Shown here piece after piece: positions 1-8,111 of a stretch of DNA of 32,861 nt (the first letter of the stretch is position 1; each line of letters opens with the position of its first letter). Source of the stretch: Candidatus Bathyarchaeota archaeon (GTDB taxonomy: Archaea; Thermoproteota; Bathyarchaeia; Bathyarchaeales; UBA233). Made by a program: the position numbers and the translations under genes. The DNA is taken from positions 1-32,861 of the forward strand of contig JARYMR010000003.1 in NCBI GenBank assembly GCA_029907045.1. Direction: 5' to 3'. The notes under the pieces are model-generated. The model did no database searches. It saw only the letters and a list, made by a program, of their open reading frames with translations, and was not told the DNA's origin.

Positions 1-88
1 AAAATATTATGTACAGGGGGCTGAACATGGGGAATTTAAACGAGGATTTGAATCTACTCGGGCCCGCCAAGATTTCCTAATTCAGACG

Positions 89-625
89 TTAAGGGGATAA
101 TTTGTTGAAGACATGGCTTTCAATGGTATCCTCATCAATTTTGAAGGTTTCGGGTTCTTCTATTTTTAATATAGCCTTCAAGGCTTCTGGCTCAAGACCA
201 TTCACAAGTTTAAGAATTTCCCTTTTAGCTGATTCTAAATGTTTTTTGAGTATTTCGTCATTTTTATAGAAAACACCTGCAAGGGGGCATATTTTTTCCA
301 TTTTTAAGTACCACTCAATTTTTTGGGTTTGTTTGTTTATGTCAAAGGTTATTGGTCCGGCCACGCAAGTTTCTGGTTTTATTGGGTGAATTTTGCATTT
401 TCTTGTTTGTTTGTCATAGAATACGCAGTATCCTTCAGCGTCTTCTCTTGGAAAAGTGTACATTGTTTTCATAAATGGATTCTGGATTGGAATTTTATGC
501 TCTTTCAAGTATTCTTCAATAATTTTTCTGCGCTCATTTGTTATTGGAGGTCTCGCATTTTGGCAACAGCTAATTTTGCAATTAGCACATACGTTAAAGA
601 AGTTTTCTTGTCTTTGGTTTGTCAT
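89..625 (-). CDS. YkgJ-family cysteine-cluster protein
   Basis: The protein has 178 residues. Its N-terminus carries a CxxCxxxCC cluster (CANCKISCC), and the middle has a second set of cysteines (YCVFYD...RKCKIHP...ETCVAGP). This pattern is that of the YkgJ/UPF0153 family, proposed to bind zinc or an iron-sulfur cluster; its reaction is unknown. The start is ATG, with a GGAG about ten bases upstream. It lies 20 bases downstream of the GCS2-family ligase gene on the same strand, so the two are probably cotranscribed. No signal peptide or membrane segment is visible. The family assignment is firm; the role is not known and may be linked to the neighbouring amidoligases only by position. Confidence 0.85.
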   Translation of the reverse strand: MTNQRQENFFNVCANCKISCCQNARPPITNERRKIIEEYLKEHKIPIQNPFMKTMYTFPREDAEGYCVFYDKQTRKCKIHPIKPETCVAGPITFDINKQTQKIEWYLKMEKICPLAGVFYKNDEILKKHLESAKREILKLVNGLEPEALKAILKIEEPETFKIDEDTIESHVFNKLSP

Positions 626-645
626 GGCAGATTCTCCATAGACTT

Positions 646-1914
646 TTAGAAGTATGGTTGATTCTTCATAAGGCTTTTCACAAGTTCCAAGTAAACAGTG
701 ATGATGGCTTCTTTAAAATCTGTTTTTTGAGCTTTTCTTTGAACTTTTTCCTTTATAATTGTGGATAGGTTGCCCCTTTCAATTCTCTTCTGTATCAGTG
801 GAAGGTATTGCTTTTCCTCATTTGAAGCGTTTTCCCACGCAATTTTGAAAAAATGTTCGCAGACTTGTTTGGCAGTTTTTCCCTTCGGATGCAAAACGTC
901 TGCGTTTAATCCTGCGGTTATAACGGAGTTAAAGTCTTTCACAAGAGTCTGGTGAGGCAAAAGGTTAGGCTTATTCTTCATCAACCCCCTTAATAGTGCC
1001 CTTAAAAAGCAGCTTAGGGCAACATCTGATTTGATGCATTCTTGTTCGTCCATGATTCTTATTTCGATGGCTTTTCTGTCAAATCGGAAGATTGCTCCTC
1101 GGGAGTTAACCCAGTCTTTGTAGAGAAGGCATTTGTCTACGCCTTTTTCGGCTAATTCCATGGAGTATTTTTCTATAATTTCTTTCCTATACTGGGAAAA
1201 AGAGAAAATGTATTCTGGGATTACGTCTCCGGTTACTGAATTTACTTCCTTCTGATTGGTCATGTAAAAATATAATCGGTTATCCACGTAGGCGCCAAAT
1301 TTTCCTTCATAAATGGGTGAGGAGGCTGAAATTGCTGACAGATACGCACATATTTCCGCCAGAATGTTATGCATTAAAATTGCTTGTGTCTCGTTAAAGT
1401 ATGGAATGTTTAGTTGGAAGCTTTGAATGTTAAGCCACCCATGCTGTTTAAGGTTGAAAACCTTACTGTAGGCTTGGTAAATCTGTTTGTGGCGGTGAGG
1501 CCAAATCATGGTTTCTTCAAGCGTAAGCAGTGGATGCATTCCTGTTCCAAGAAGATACGCACTATATTTGCTTTTCAGAAATTCTGCAATGGTTAAAACT
1601 GCCCCATGCATGGTTTCTTCGAATTTTTCTGGAGATTTGAATGGCATGTTAGGTTTAATTTCCATAACGTGAAGTTGAAGTTCCTTTCCAAAAGTGAAAT
1701 GGGATTGTTCCACAAAGTTTACGATGCGGCCGTGAACATCTTTTATGACTTTGTCCACTATTGGTAACGCTTTTAACTCTTCGTTAACCAATGAAAATTC
1801 GTGTTCTGGACCTAGGACTTCTAGGGTTTTGTACGTATTCGGCTCCTCTTCATTATATTTGGTTCTGGAATGGGGATATAAGAGTACAGTTAATTTTAAA
1901 TATGACTGAAGCAA
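646..1914 (-). CDS. GCS2-family carboxylate-amine ligase (YbdK/COG2170-like)
   Basis: The protein has 422 residues and the glutamate-cysteine ligase type 2 fold. Recognisable signatures are GPEHEFSLV near residue 34, LGTGMHPLL near 121, and the later ENRxYFY-like and EIRIMDEQEC segments. The family joins a carboxylate to an amine using ATP; the substrate cannot be read from sequence. About 33 residues precede the first conserved motif, longer than usual, but I found no in-frame ATG, GTG or TTG between the ATG at 1914 and that motif. It is divergent from the RLAN/ATP-grasp pair across a 32-base gap and probably cotranscribed with the downstream cysteine-cluster gene. Family confidence is high; true glutathione-type ligase activity is not implied. 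Confidence 0.85.
   Translation of the reverse strand: MLQSYLKLTVLLYPHSRTKYNEEEPNTYKTLEVLGPEHEFSLVNEELKALPIVDKVIKDVHGRIVNFVEQSHFTFGKELQLHVMEIKPNMPFKSPEKFEETMHGAVLTIAEFLKSKYSAYLLGTGMHPLLTLEETMIWPHRHKQIYQAYSKVFNLKQHGWLNIQSFQLNIPYFNETQAILMHNILAEICAYLSAISASSPIYEGKFGAYVDNRLYFYMTNQKEVNSVTGDVIPEYIFSFSQYRKEIIEKYSMELAEKGVDKCLLYKDWVNSRGAIFRFDRKAIEIRIMDEQECIKSDVALSCFLRALLRGLMKNKPNLLPHQTLVKDFNSVITAGLNADVLHPKGKTAKQVCEHFFKIAWENASNEEKQYLPLIQKRIERGNLSTIIKEKVQRKAQKTDFKEAIITVYLELVKSLMKNQPYF
1894..1902 (+). promoter_or_regulatory. TATA box for the RLAN/ATP-grasp pair
   Basis: TTTTAAATA lies about 45 bases before the GTG at 1947. This predicts transcription from near 1925 and a short leader containing GGTG at 1935-1938. 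The box falls inside the first codons of the divergent GCS2-family gene. Confidence 0.45.
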
Positions 1915-1946
1915 TACCGAGCATTCAATAATCTGGTGTCACATGC

Positions 1947-2630
1947 GTGTTGGTCGTCTCAAACATCGACCTAACAACAAACTTGCCCGTTATGAAACCG
2001 TCAACTTTCCTCGAATCTTCAGTTAAAGACTTCACTCTCAACATAAACAATGATTATAGATATTTAAAAACTGGATACTATGTTTCCTTACATGCGGAGG
2101 TTTTGGGCAACCCCGTTATTCCACCAAGCGAAAGCCTTCTAGACGCTTATAGAACGCCCCTTTTGCTGCTTAGGGCTTCGAAGGCGGGAATTCCAACAAT
2201 CCCATACATGGTAACAGACTCGGTAAAACAAATAATTTCTCAATTCAATTTTCTAGTTTTGGTTTTCGCGGTTAATCCCTTCTCTTATGATGGATACAGA
2301 ATTGCAAAGAATAGAAGCGCCCTATACAGAGCCATAAAAAGCTTGGGTATGAACTACAAATTCGATGTATGCGTGCGACCTTTAAGGGGGAATATGCTCT
2401 CATTCAAGTCTATTTTCGGAAAATGCAATTTAGAAGAAGATGTAAAGAGATTTTCAGCTAAGGTTTATGAAGTGTTCAAAATACCTATTTGCAAATTGCA
2501 TGCGCAACGCATTGAGAACAGCGTGTATTTGTGCGGGCTTCAACCCTTAAAAAGAGAAGAAATCTCCACACAAGATTTAAGGATAATCTCTGAAGAAGTT
2601 TCCCGAATTTTAACAATGGTGACCCCTTAA
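1947..2630 (+). CDS. RLAN (RimK-like ATP-grasp N-terminal) domain protein
   Basis: The protein has 227 residues and matches the RLAN domain usually found fused in front of a RimK-type ATP-grasp ligase. Diagnostic segments are GYYVSLHAEVLGNPVIPP and the C-terminal KLHAQRIENSVYLCGLQPL. The start is GTG with GGTG eight bases upstream. The stop TAA at 2628-2630 is followed directly, in the same reading frame, by the TTG start of the ATP-grasp gene, so the usual single-chain protein is encoded here as two consecutive frames. Function is inferred from family context: the RLAN domain probably helps position the acceptor substrate of the partner ligase. Confidence 0.75.
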   Translation: MLVVSNIDLTTNLPVMKPSTFLESSVKDFTLNINNDYRYLKTGYYVSLHAEVLGNPVIPPSESLLDAYRTPLLLLRASKAGIPTIPYMVTDSVKQIISQFNFLVLVFAVNPFSYDGYRIAKNRSALYRAIKSLGMNYKFDVCVRPLRGNMLSFKSIFGKCNLEEDVKRFSAKVYEVFKIPICKLHAQRIENSVYLCGLQPLKREEISTQDLRIISEEVSRILTMVTP

Positions 2631-3509
2631 TTGTCTAGAATAGCATGTTTTGTTGAAAGATACAACTTTTCTGACCCGAAAGAGGAAATGGCATTACAAA
2701 ACTTTAGAAAGACAGCGGAGAGAATGGGTCACACCTTTAACTTCTTATTTAGAGAGCATCTCCAAGAAATTCCAAAATATGATGCAGTTTTTATTAGAGC
2801 CACAACAGATCCGCTTTACACCGCCTACATAGTTTCTAAAGCGGCTTGGGAAATGGGTTTGAACGTGGTTGATGATCCAAAATCCATACAAATCTGCGGA
2901 AACAAAATCCACCTATATTCTCTTTTCAAAAAATATAACATTCCCCATATTCCAACAATTTTCCTAAACAAGGACGAGTTTCATCATAAGCGCATAATTG
3001 AAATTTTCAAAACCTTCGGAAGACCAGTTGTGGTGAAAGCGCCATACACAAGTTTTTCAAGGTATGTGGAGAAAGTGGCTTGCGAAACAAGTTTCAGAGA
3101 AGTGGCAAAAAGATTTTTCAGAAGATCAGATGTTTTGGCTGTTCAAGAGTTTATGCCAACAGCCTTTGACTGGAGAGTCGGAGTCTTAAACGGCGAAGTC
3201 TTGTATGTTTGCAAGTATATGGTGCCGAAGGGTAGATGGAAACACGGCGCAAAAAGGAGAGGTAAACCAAGCTTTGTTTGGGGAAGAACCGTGACGCTGA
3301 AAAGAGAGAACGCTCCAGCACAATTGAAAGAAACAGCTTTGAAGGCTTGCAGTGTTGTTGGACATGGACTTTATGGCGTGGATATTAAAGAAGTCAACGG
3401 CAATTTTGTAGTTGTGGAAGTTAATGACAATCCAAGCATTTACGCTGGCAACGAAGACCTAAGAAACAAGGATGTATATGAAAAAATCATAGCCTACCTA
3501 GTCAACTAG
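2631..3509 (+). CDS. RimK-like ATP-grasp ligase
   Basis: The protein has 292 residues with an ATP-grasp layout: a preATP-grasp N-terminal part (RIACFVERYN), the FGRPVVVKAP lysine strand, the VQEFMP hinge, the DWRVGVLNGEVLYVCKY segment and the metal-binding VVEVNDNPS near residue 263. RimK relatives form peptide-like bonds between a carboxylate and an amino group with ATP. It starts with TTG immediately after the upstream TAA. GGTGA at 2618-2622, eight bases before the TTG, is a plausible separate ribosome site. With the RLAN protein and the divergent GCS2-family enzyme it forms an amidoligase neighbourhood; the product is unknown. Confidence 0.82.
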   Translation: MSRIACFVERYNFSDPKEEMALQNFRKTAERMGHTFNFLFREHLQEIPKYDAVFIRATTDPLYTAYIVSKAAWEMGLNVVDDPKSIQICGNKIHLYSLFKKYNIPHIPTIFLNKDEFHHKRIIEIFKTFGRPVVVKAPYTSFSRYVEKVACETSFREVAKRFFRRSDVLAVQEFMPTAFDWRVGVLNGEVLYVCKYMVPKGRWKHGAKRRGKPSFVWGRTVTLKRENAPAQLKETALKACSVVGHGLYGVDIKEVNGNFVVVEVNDNPSIYAGNEDLRNKDVYEKIIAYLVN

Positions 3510-3551
3510 TTCAATAGTTATTTATCTTAAAAATCATATTTTAGTTTGATT

Positions 3552-4493
3552 ATGGAGACTGAAGCAATGTTAGAAAAAATCGAAGATTATAATCTTTTTA
3601 AGGGCATATCTGTTAACGACCTTATTTTGCAAATGGAGAAGGCTTGGGGTTTTACTGCGGGGAAATTGGCTGTAGGCGTCAACATTTTAGAAAGGATGAT
3701 TAAGGACAGCGAATATGTAAAGTTTCTTTCTTTTACTGGAAATCTTGTGGCTACTGGAACAAGAGGCGCTTTAAGAGAGCTTGTTAAGCGAAAACTTGTT
3801 GATATCATAATTACAACTTGTGGAACCCTCGACCATGATATTGCTAGATGCTGGAAGAATTATTATAAGGGTTCATTTTTGATGGATGACGCTGAACTTC
3901 GTAGGAAAAAGATAAACCGTTTAGGAAATGTCTTGGTTCCAAACGAGAGTTATGGAATAATAATTGAAAAGAAAATGCAAGAGCTTCTCCAAAATTTATG
4001 GAATGAAGGCATCAAAGAATTATCCACAAGTCAACTATGCCGTGAAATTGGAAAACGCATATGCAACGAAAGCTCCATCCTTTATTGGGCAGCAAAAAAC
4101 AACATACCAGTTTACGTGCCTGGCATTACCGATGGAGCGGTTGGTTATCAGCTTTGGCTTTTTTCACAAGACCACAACTTTAAAATTAATTTGTTGAAGG
4201 ATTCCGGTGAGCTCAGCGACGCCATTTTTGCTGCAAAAAAGACGGGTGCACTAATTGTTGGCGGCGGAATTTCGAAGCATCACACGCTCTGGTGGAACCA
4301 GTTCAGAGAAGGGTTAGATTATGCGGTTTATGTTTCCACGGCTGATGAATGGGATGGAAGCTTATCAGGCGCAAGACCAAGAGAAGCAGTTTCTTGGGGT
4401 AAGATAAGCCAGAAAGCAGACATGGTTATGATTGAAGGCGATGCTTCGTTGATCCTCCCAATTATGGTGTGTTCACTCATAACAAGGCTTTAA
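3552..4493 (+). CDS. dys: Deoxyhypusine synthase
   Basis: The enzyme transfers the aminobutyl group of spermidine to a lysine of archaeal aIF5A, the first step of hypusine formation. The SGARPREAVSWGKI block near residues 273-285 is diagnostic; Lys284 corresponds to the active-site lysine that forms the enzyme-substrate imine. VATGTRGALRELV and GGGISKHH match NAD-binding segments of the family. I place the start at the ATG at 3552 (313 residues); a TTG two codons earlier and an ATG at 3567 are alternatives. It stands alone, with no polyamine gene next to it. Confidence 0.93.
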   Translation: METEAMLEKIEDYNLFKGISVNDLILQMEKAWGFTAGKLAVGVNILERMIKDSEYVKFLSFTGNLVATGTRGALRELVKRKLVDIIITTCGTLDHDIARCWKNYYKGSFLMDDAELRRKKINRLGNVLVPNESYGIIIEKKMQELLQNLWNEGIKELSTSQLCREIGKRICNESSILYWAAKNNIPVYVPGITDGAVGYQLWLFSQDHNFKINLLKDSGELSDAIFAAKKTGALIVGGGISKHHTLWWNQFREGLDYAVYVSTADEWDGSLSGARPREAVSWGKISQKADMVMIEGDASLILPIMVCSLITRL

Positions 4494-4499
4494 TGTTTT

Positions 4500-5289
4500 T
4501 TAAGCGTAGAACATGTCTGGATTCTTTCTCAAGTATTCTGCGTACAAGTTGATTAGGTCTTTTAACCTAACAAGTTTAAGGGTTGCTTTTCCAACCTTAA
4601 CAGTTTTCATTATTTTATGTTTTAGGCATGGTTTTTCCAATTTTGCAAAATTTGGATATGGCCCCACATCCCATTCCCACTCATTTTCTGGGTATTTCTC
4701 TACAAACCATTTCGGCGGAGTTATCTTTTCCAGTATGTGCTTTGGAAGTTGAACCATGCTTTCTGCGAGATGCATGGCGGTGCAGACTTCCAAGCCTACG
4801 CCTATCAAGAGTATATAGCCGTCAAGTTCTTACACTACTTTCCAGCCATCTAGACTTTTTCCATCTCCAGCGCTTGTTATTTCTTTAGACTTTGGACCTA
4901 TGGCTGCTATTGACAAGCTTGGATGTTGGCTTCTTATTACTCCATGGCGTTTTCTGAAAGTTTCTGGTATTATTCCCGTCGTGCAGGGCGTCTCTTTTGG
5001 GTTGGTATGGTAAGATTTTGAAAAGCCACGAAACCCCTGCAGCTTTTTCCTCTGGCGACAATTCAATCTTTTCTAGATTGTTTGAGTGTGTTGGCATGGT
5101 TATGGTTCCTTCTTTTCCGACAACTTCTAACAAAGCATCAATAATAGTGTCAGCGCCTCCTTCAACATACCCAAAACTGCTTAAAGAACTGTGAACACCT
5201 ACAATGTCGCCCTTTTTTAATCCAAGCTTCTTTAAACCAGCCTTAATGTCTTCTTTGCATACCTGTTCCATGGATTTTACCATTTTCAA
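4500..5289 (-). pseudogene. AAC(3)-family N-acetyltransferase, broken by a frameshift and a stop
   Basis: The family transfers acetyl from acetyl-CoA to an amino group. The N-terminal part ([29 protein letters not shown], written in two adjoining motifs) starts at an ATG at 5289. At about 5005-5030 the homology moves to another frame, which gives [16 protein letters not shown] and [15 protein letters not shown]. That frame meets TAA at 4830-4832 and continues in frame as ELDGYILLIGVGLEV and CTAMHLAES to a normal stop at 4500. Two independent lesions indicate a dead gene. Two assembly errors are the alternative. Antibiotic resistance is not implied: many members of this family act on other amines. 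Confidence 0.8.
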
Positions 5290-5380
5290 TTAGAGGCATA
5301 TACAAAGTTATATTTTACGAATAAGCTGGGAACCAGCATTGAGAAACCGCTAAATGCTTGCGTTTCTATTAAAGCGGTGG

Positions 5381-6061
5381 ATGATGCGTTTGAAAATATC
5401 AAGGGAAGAATTAGCTAAAATGATTGATTCAACCAACGTGAAAGCTACAGCAACAAAAAAAGATATTGAAAGACTCTGCAAAGAAGCCATCCAATATGGT
5501 TTCCGATGCACAGTTGTTAACCCCATCTACGTAAAGTTTGCAGCAAAACTGCTAAAAGGTTCAAGTGTTAAGGTTTGCTCCACCGTGGGTTTTCCTTTCG
5601 GCGTTTCATTGCCAGAAATAAAGGCTTTAGAGGCTGTTAAGGCTGTTGAGGATGGCGCTGAAGAATTGGATATGGTTATCAATTTAGGCGCCTTAAAGTC
5701 TGGTGATTACGAATTTGTGAAACGAGATATAATGGCTGTTTTAGACGTTAAACGGTTATCAAACGAGATAGTTGTGAAGGTAATTATCGAAACTGCTTAC
5801 CTAACAAGAGATGAAAAGATAACCGCTTGCAAACTTGTTAAGGAAGCAGGAGCAGATTTCGTTAAAACATCAACTGGTTTGTTTGGAGAAGGGGCAACAA
5901 TTGAAGATGTAAGATTAATGCGACAGACAGTAGGCAAGGATATGGGTGTTAAAGCTGCTGGCGGCATAAGAAACTACGCTGATGCAATAGCCTTTATAGA
6001 GGCTGGAGCAAACCGCATAGGAACAAGCACAGCAACCGCAATAATCGAAGGTGTACCATGA
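5381..6061 (+). CDS. deoC: Deoxyribose-phosphate aldolase
   Basis: The enzyme cleaves 2-deoxyribose 5-phosphate to glyceraldehyde 3-phosphate and acetaldehyde. The class I aldolase residues are visible: the Asp of ELDMVINLG, the Schiff-base Lys of ADFVKTSTG and the second Lys of GVKAAGGIRN. VCSTVGFPFG is a further family signature. Several starts are possible: ATG at 5354, ATGs at 5381 and 5384, and TTG at 5390. A GGTGG at 5376-5380 favours one of the last three, and I use 5381. A TATA-like TTATATTTTA lies at 5308-5317. The gene converges on argS with only four bases between stops. Confidence 0.92.
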   Translation: MMRLKISREELAKMIDSTNVKATATKKDIERLCKEAIQYGFRCTVVNPIYVKFAAKLLKGSSVKVCSTVGFPFGVSLPEIKALEAVKAVEDGAEELDMVINLGALKSGDYEFVKRDIMAVLDVKRLSNEIVVKVIIETAYLTRDEKITACKLVKEAGADFVKTSTGLFGEGATIEDVRLMRQTVGKDMGVKAAGGIRNYADAIAFIEAGANRIGTSTATAIIEGVP

Positions 6062-6065
6062 AAGG

Positions 6066-8018
6066 CTACATTTTTTCTGGAGCCAATATGCCAAGCAGAT
6101 TAAGCGCATTTCTTAACACAATTCTTACAGCATCTACCAGAGCTAGTCTTGCATCGCTAAGTTCTTTCGGTTCAGCCTTTATGACTGGTAGGGCATTGTA
6201 AAAAGTGTTAAATTTATCGCTTAAAGAATTTGCAAATTCTGCAATCATATTTGGTTTAAGAAAATCAGTGGCTTCAACGAAAACTTCTGGGAAGTTTGCC
6301 AAATCTAAAACTATTTGCTGTTCTATCCTCTCCTTCAACAGTCCATAATCTGGGTTTTTGGGTTTTCTCTCGGCTTTTCGTAGGATGCTGCAGGCTCTTG
6401 CATGCGTGTATTGAATGTATGGTGCACTATTTTTTTCAAAGTTTAACACTCTGTCCCATGTGAACACTACGGGTTTGGATGGGTCAACCTCCACAAGAGC
6501 ATAGCGGACTGCACCTATACCTACAAACTCTGCAATTTTCCTCTTTTCATCTTCAGACAATTGTGGAGAACGCTTCGAAACTTCCTTATAAGCCCGCTCA
6601 ACTGCCTCGTCCATAACTTCGTCAAAGGTGATATAGCGTCCTCTTCGGCTTGACATTTTGTAGCCAGGAAGAGTTACGAGGTTGTAGGCGAAGTGAACAA
6701 GATTATCAGCCTTCTCTCCATAACCCAAAGCATGCAAAGCAATTTTCAATTGCAACTGCGCAAGGCTCTGTTCCATGCCTATGACGTTAATGAATTTGTC
6801 TGCTCTTTCGAATTTCCATAGGGTGTAGGCGATATCCCGTGTTGTATATAGTGTTGTGCCGTCTGCACGCATAAGCGTCAAAGATGGAACTTCATAATCT
6901 TCTCTCAGTCTAAGTTTATGTTTCAAATTCAGCTCGTTAACAGCCTTTTCAGCATCAAACTCTAAAACTCCGCCCAAAACAAAAACGTAAGGTGTTTTCT
7001 TCAGTTTTTCAAGGGCTTCTGTGACGCTTTTGTTCCATACAAAATCGCTTTCCCAATCCCATGAATCATAAAAAATTCCAGCCCGCTCTAAGGTTTCTCT
7101 AAACCCTTGGAGGCATAAATTGCTAACCTCTCTTATTAGCGCTTTAGCTTTTTCTTCGCCTTTCTCGTAGGCTTGATTTAGCTTGTTAACCTCATTTTCT
7201 GGGTCTTCATCCTTGCTAATTGCATCCAAAAGTTTTTCAAAGAGAGTTGGAAAACGTTCTTTCAGCTCTACAGCCACAGACATCCAATCGTCCAGTTCCC
7301 TGTTAATCTTCGCAACTTCCTCGTCTAGCGAAGCCCTTTTTGCTTTTTCAAGTTCCTTTTTTAGGCGGTTAATTTCGATAAGGCAGCTTGTTATGGTATA
7401 GATTTTCCCGATAAAATGGTCTGGTTTTCCTTCTGGTTTGGGTTTTCCAAGTTTTTTGTATCCGTAGGCGATGACTGCTGTTTGACGCCCAACATCATCA
7501 ACATAGTAATGGCGAAAAACCTTGTATCCCATGACTTTAAACATGTTCGCAATAGCATCGCCCAAAATTGGATTTCTGGCTTGTCCAATATGGATTGGGT
7601 GAAGCGGATTTACGCTGGTGTGTTCCACAATTATTTTTAATGGCTTTCCAGTTTTAACAAAACCATACTCTTTGTTCCATTGCATAATTGATTGAATAAC
7701 TAGGGCTGAAAACTTTTCGAAGTCAACATAAAAGTTTATGTAACCGCCTCCCGCTTGAGCAACACGCTCAATTAAGGAAAACTTTGACTTGTCCATGGCT
7801 TCAACTATACGTTCAGCCAAAACTGCGGGCTTTTCCTTAACGCTTTTTGCAAGTTCAAAACATAAGGAAGAAGTCAACTGACCAAAATCTGGGTTTGGCG
7901 GTTTTTCGAATGTCAAACGTGCAATTTCAATTTTCGGAAAAAGTTTCTTTAGGGCGTCTTCTAAAACGGTTTGGCACTCAAAGCGGAATACGGCGAAGGA
8001 GTTTTCTGAAATCATCAT
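6066..8018 (-). CDS. argS: Arginyl-tRNA synthetase
   Basis: This class I aminoacyl-tRNA synthetase has 650 residues. The HIGH motif appears as HPIHIGQARN near residue 141, and the KMSKS equivalent as YKMSSRRG near 454. The N-terminal Arg-S domain (residues about 1-100), a long charged insertion near 195-290, and the anticodon-binding C-terminal domain (YIQYTHARACSIL onward) are all present. The start is the first of two adjacent ATG codons. It is divergent from the deacetylase-like gene and convergent with deoC. Nothing suggests damage. Confidence 0.96.
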   Translation of the reverse strand: MMISENSFAVFRFECQTVLEDALKKLFPKIEIARLTFEKPPNPDFGQLTSSLCFELAKSVKEKPAVLAERIVEAMDKSKFSLIERVAQAGGGYINFYVDFEKFSALVIQSIMQWNKEYGFVKTGKPLKIIVEHTSVNPLHPIHIGQARNPILGDAIANMFKVMGYKVFRHYYVDDVGRQTAVIAYGYKKLGKPKPEGKPDHFIGKIYTITSCLIEINRLKKELEKAKRASLDEEVAKINRELDDWMSVAVELKERFPTLFEKLLDAISKDEDPENEVNKLNQAYEKGEEKAKALIREVSNLCLQGFRETLERAGIFYDSWDWESDFVWNKSVTEALEKLKKTPYVFVLGGVLEFDAEKAVNELNLKHKLRLREDYEVPSLTLMRADGTTLYTTRDIAYTLWKFERADKFINVIGMEQSLAQLQLKIALHALGYGEKADNLVHFAYNLVTLPGYKMSSRRGRYITFDEVMDEAVERAYKEVSKRSPQLSEDEKRKIAEFVGIGAVRYALVEVDPSKPVVFTWDRVLNFEKNSAPYIQYTHARACSILRKAERKPKNPDYGLLKERIEQQIVLDLANFPEVFVEATDFLKPNMIAEFANSLSDKFNTFYNALPVIKAEPKELSDARLALVDAVRIVLRNALNLLGILAPEKM

Positions 8019-8059
8019 TTCTTCATCACGCCAATGCTCTAAACCTTTTAGGGTTGAGG

Positions 8060-8069
8060 TTATATTTTA
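8060..8069 (+). promoter_or_regulatory. TATA box for the deacetylase-like gene
   Basis: TTATATTTTA lies about 42 bases upstream of the ATG at 8112 in the gap between divergent genes. A GTGAG sits five bases before the start codon. Confidence 0.4.
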
Positions 8070-8111
8070 ATTTGAAAACAATAAAGGATGTATCTATAAG
8101 CGTGAGCTTCC

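Noticed and set aside
42..69. GAGGATTTGAATCTACT followed by CGGGCCCGCCA, which matches the last 11 bases of the tRNA-Arg gene including CCA
   Set aside because: The would-be T stem does not pair and no anticodon arm can be folded from the bases before it. It is too short to call a tRNA, pseudo-tRNA or attachment site, although a degenerate integration scar is possible.
3587..3808. Open frame on the minus strand inside deoxyhypusine synthase
   Set aside because: It is antisense to a strongly conserved enzyme and its translation has no recognisable features.
4830..4832. Possibility that TAA in the AAC(3)-like gene is recoded
   Set aside because: The same gene also has a frameshift, and other genes in the window use TAA as a normal stop.
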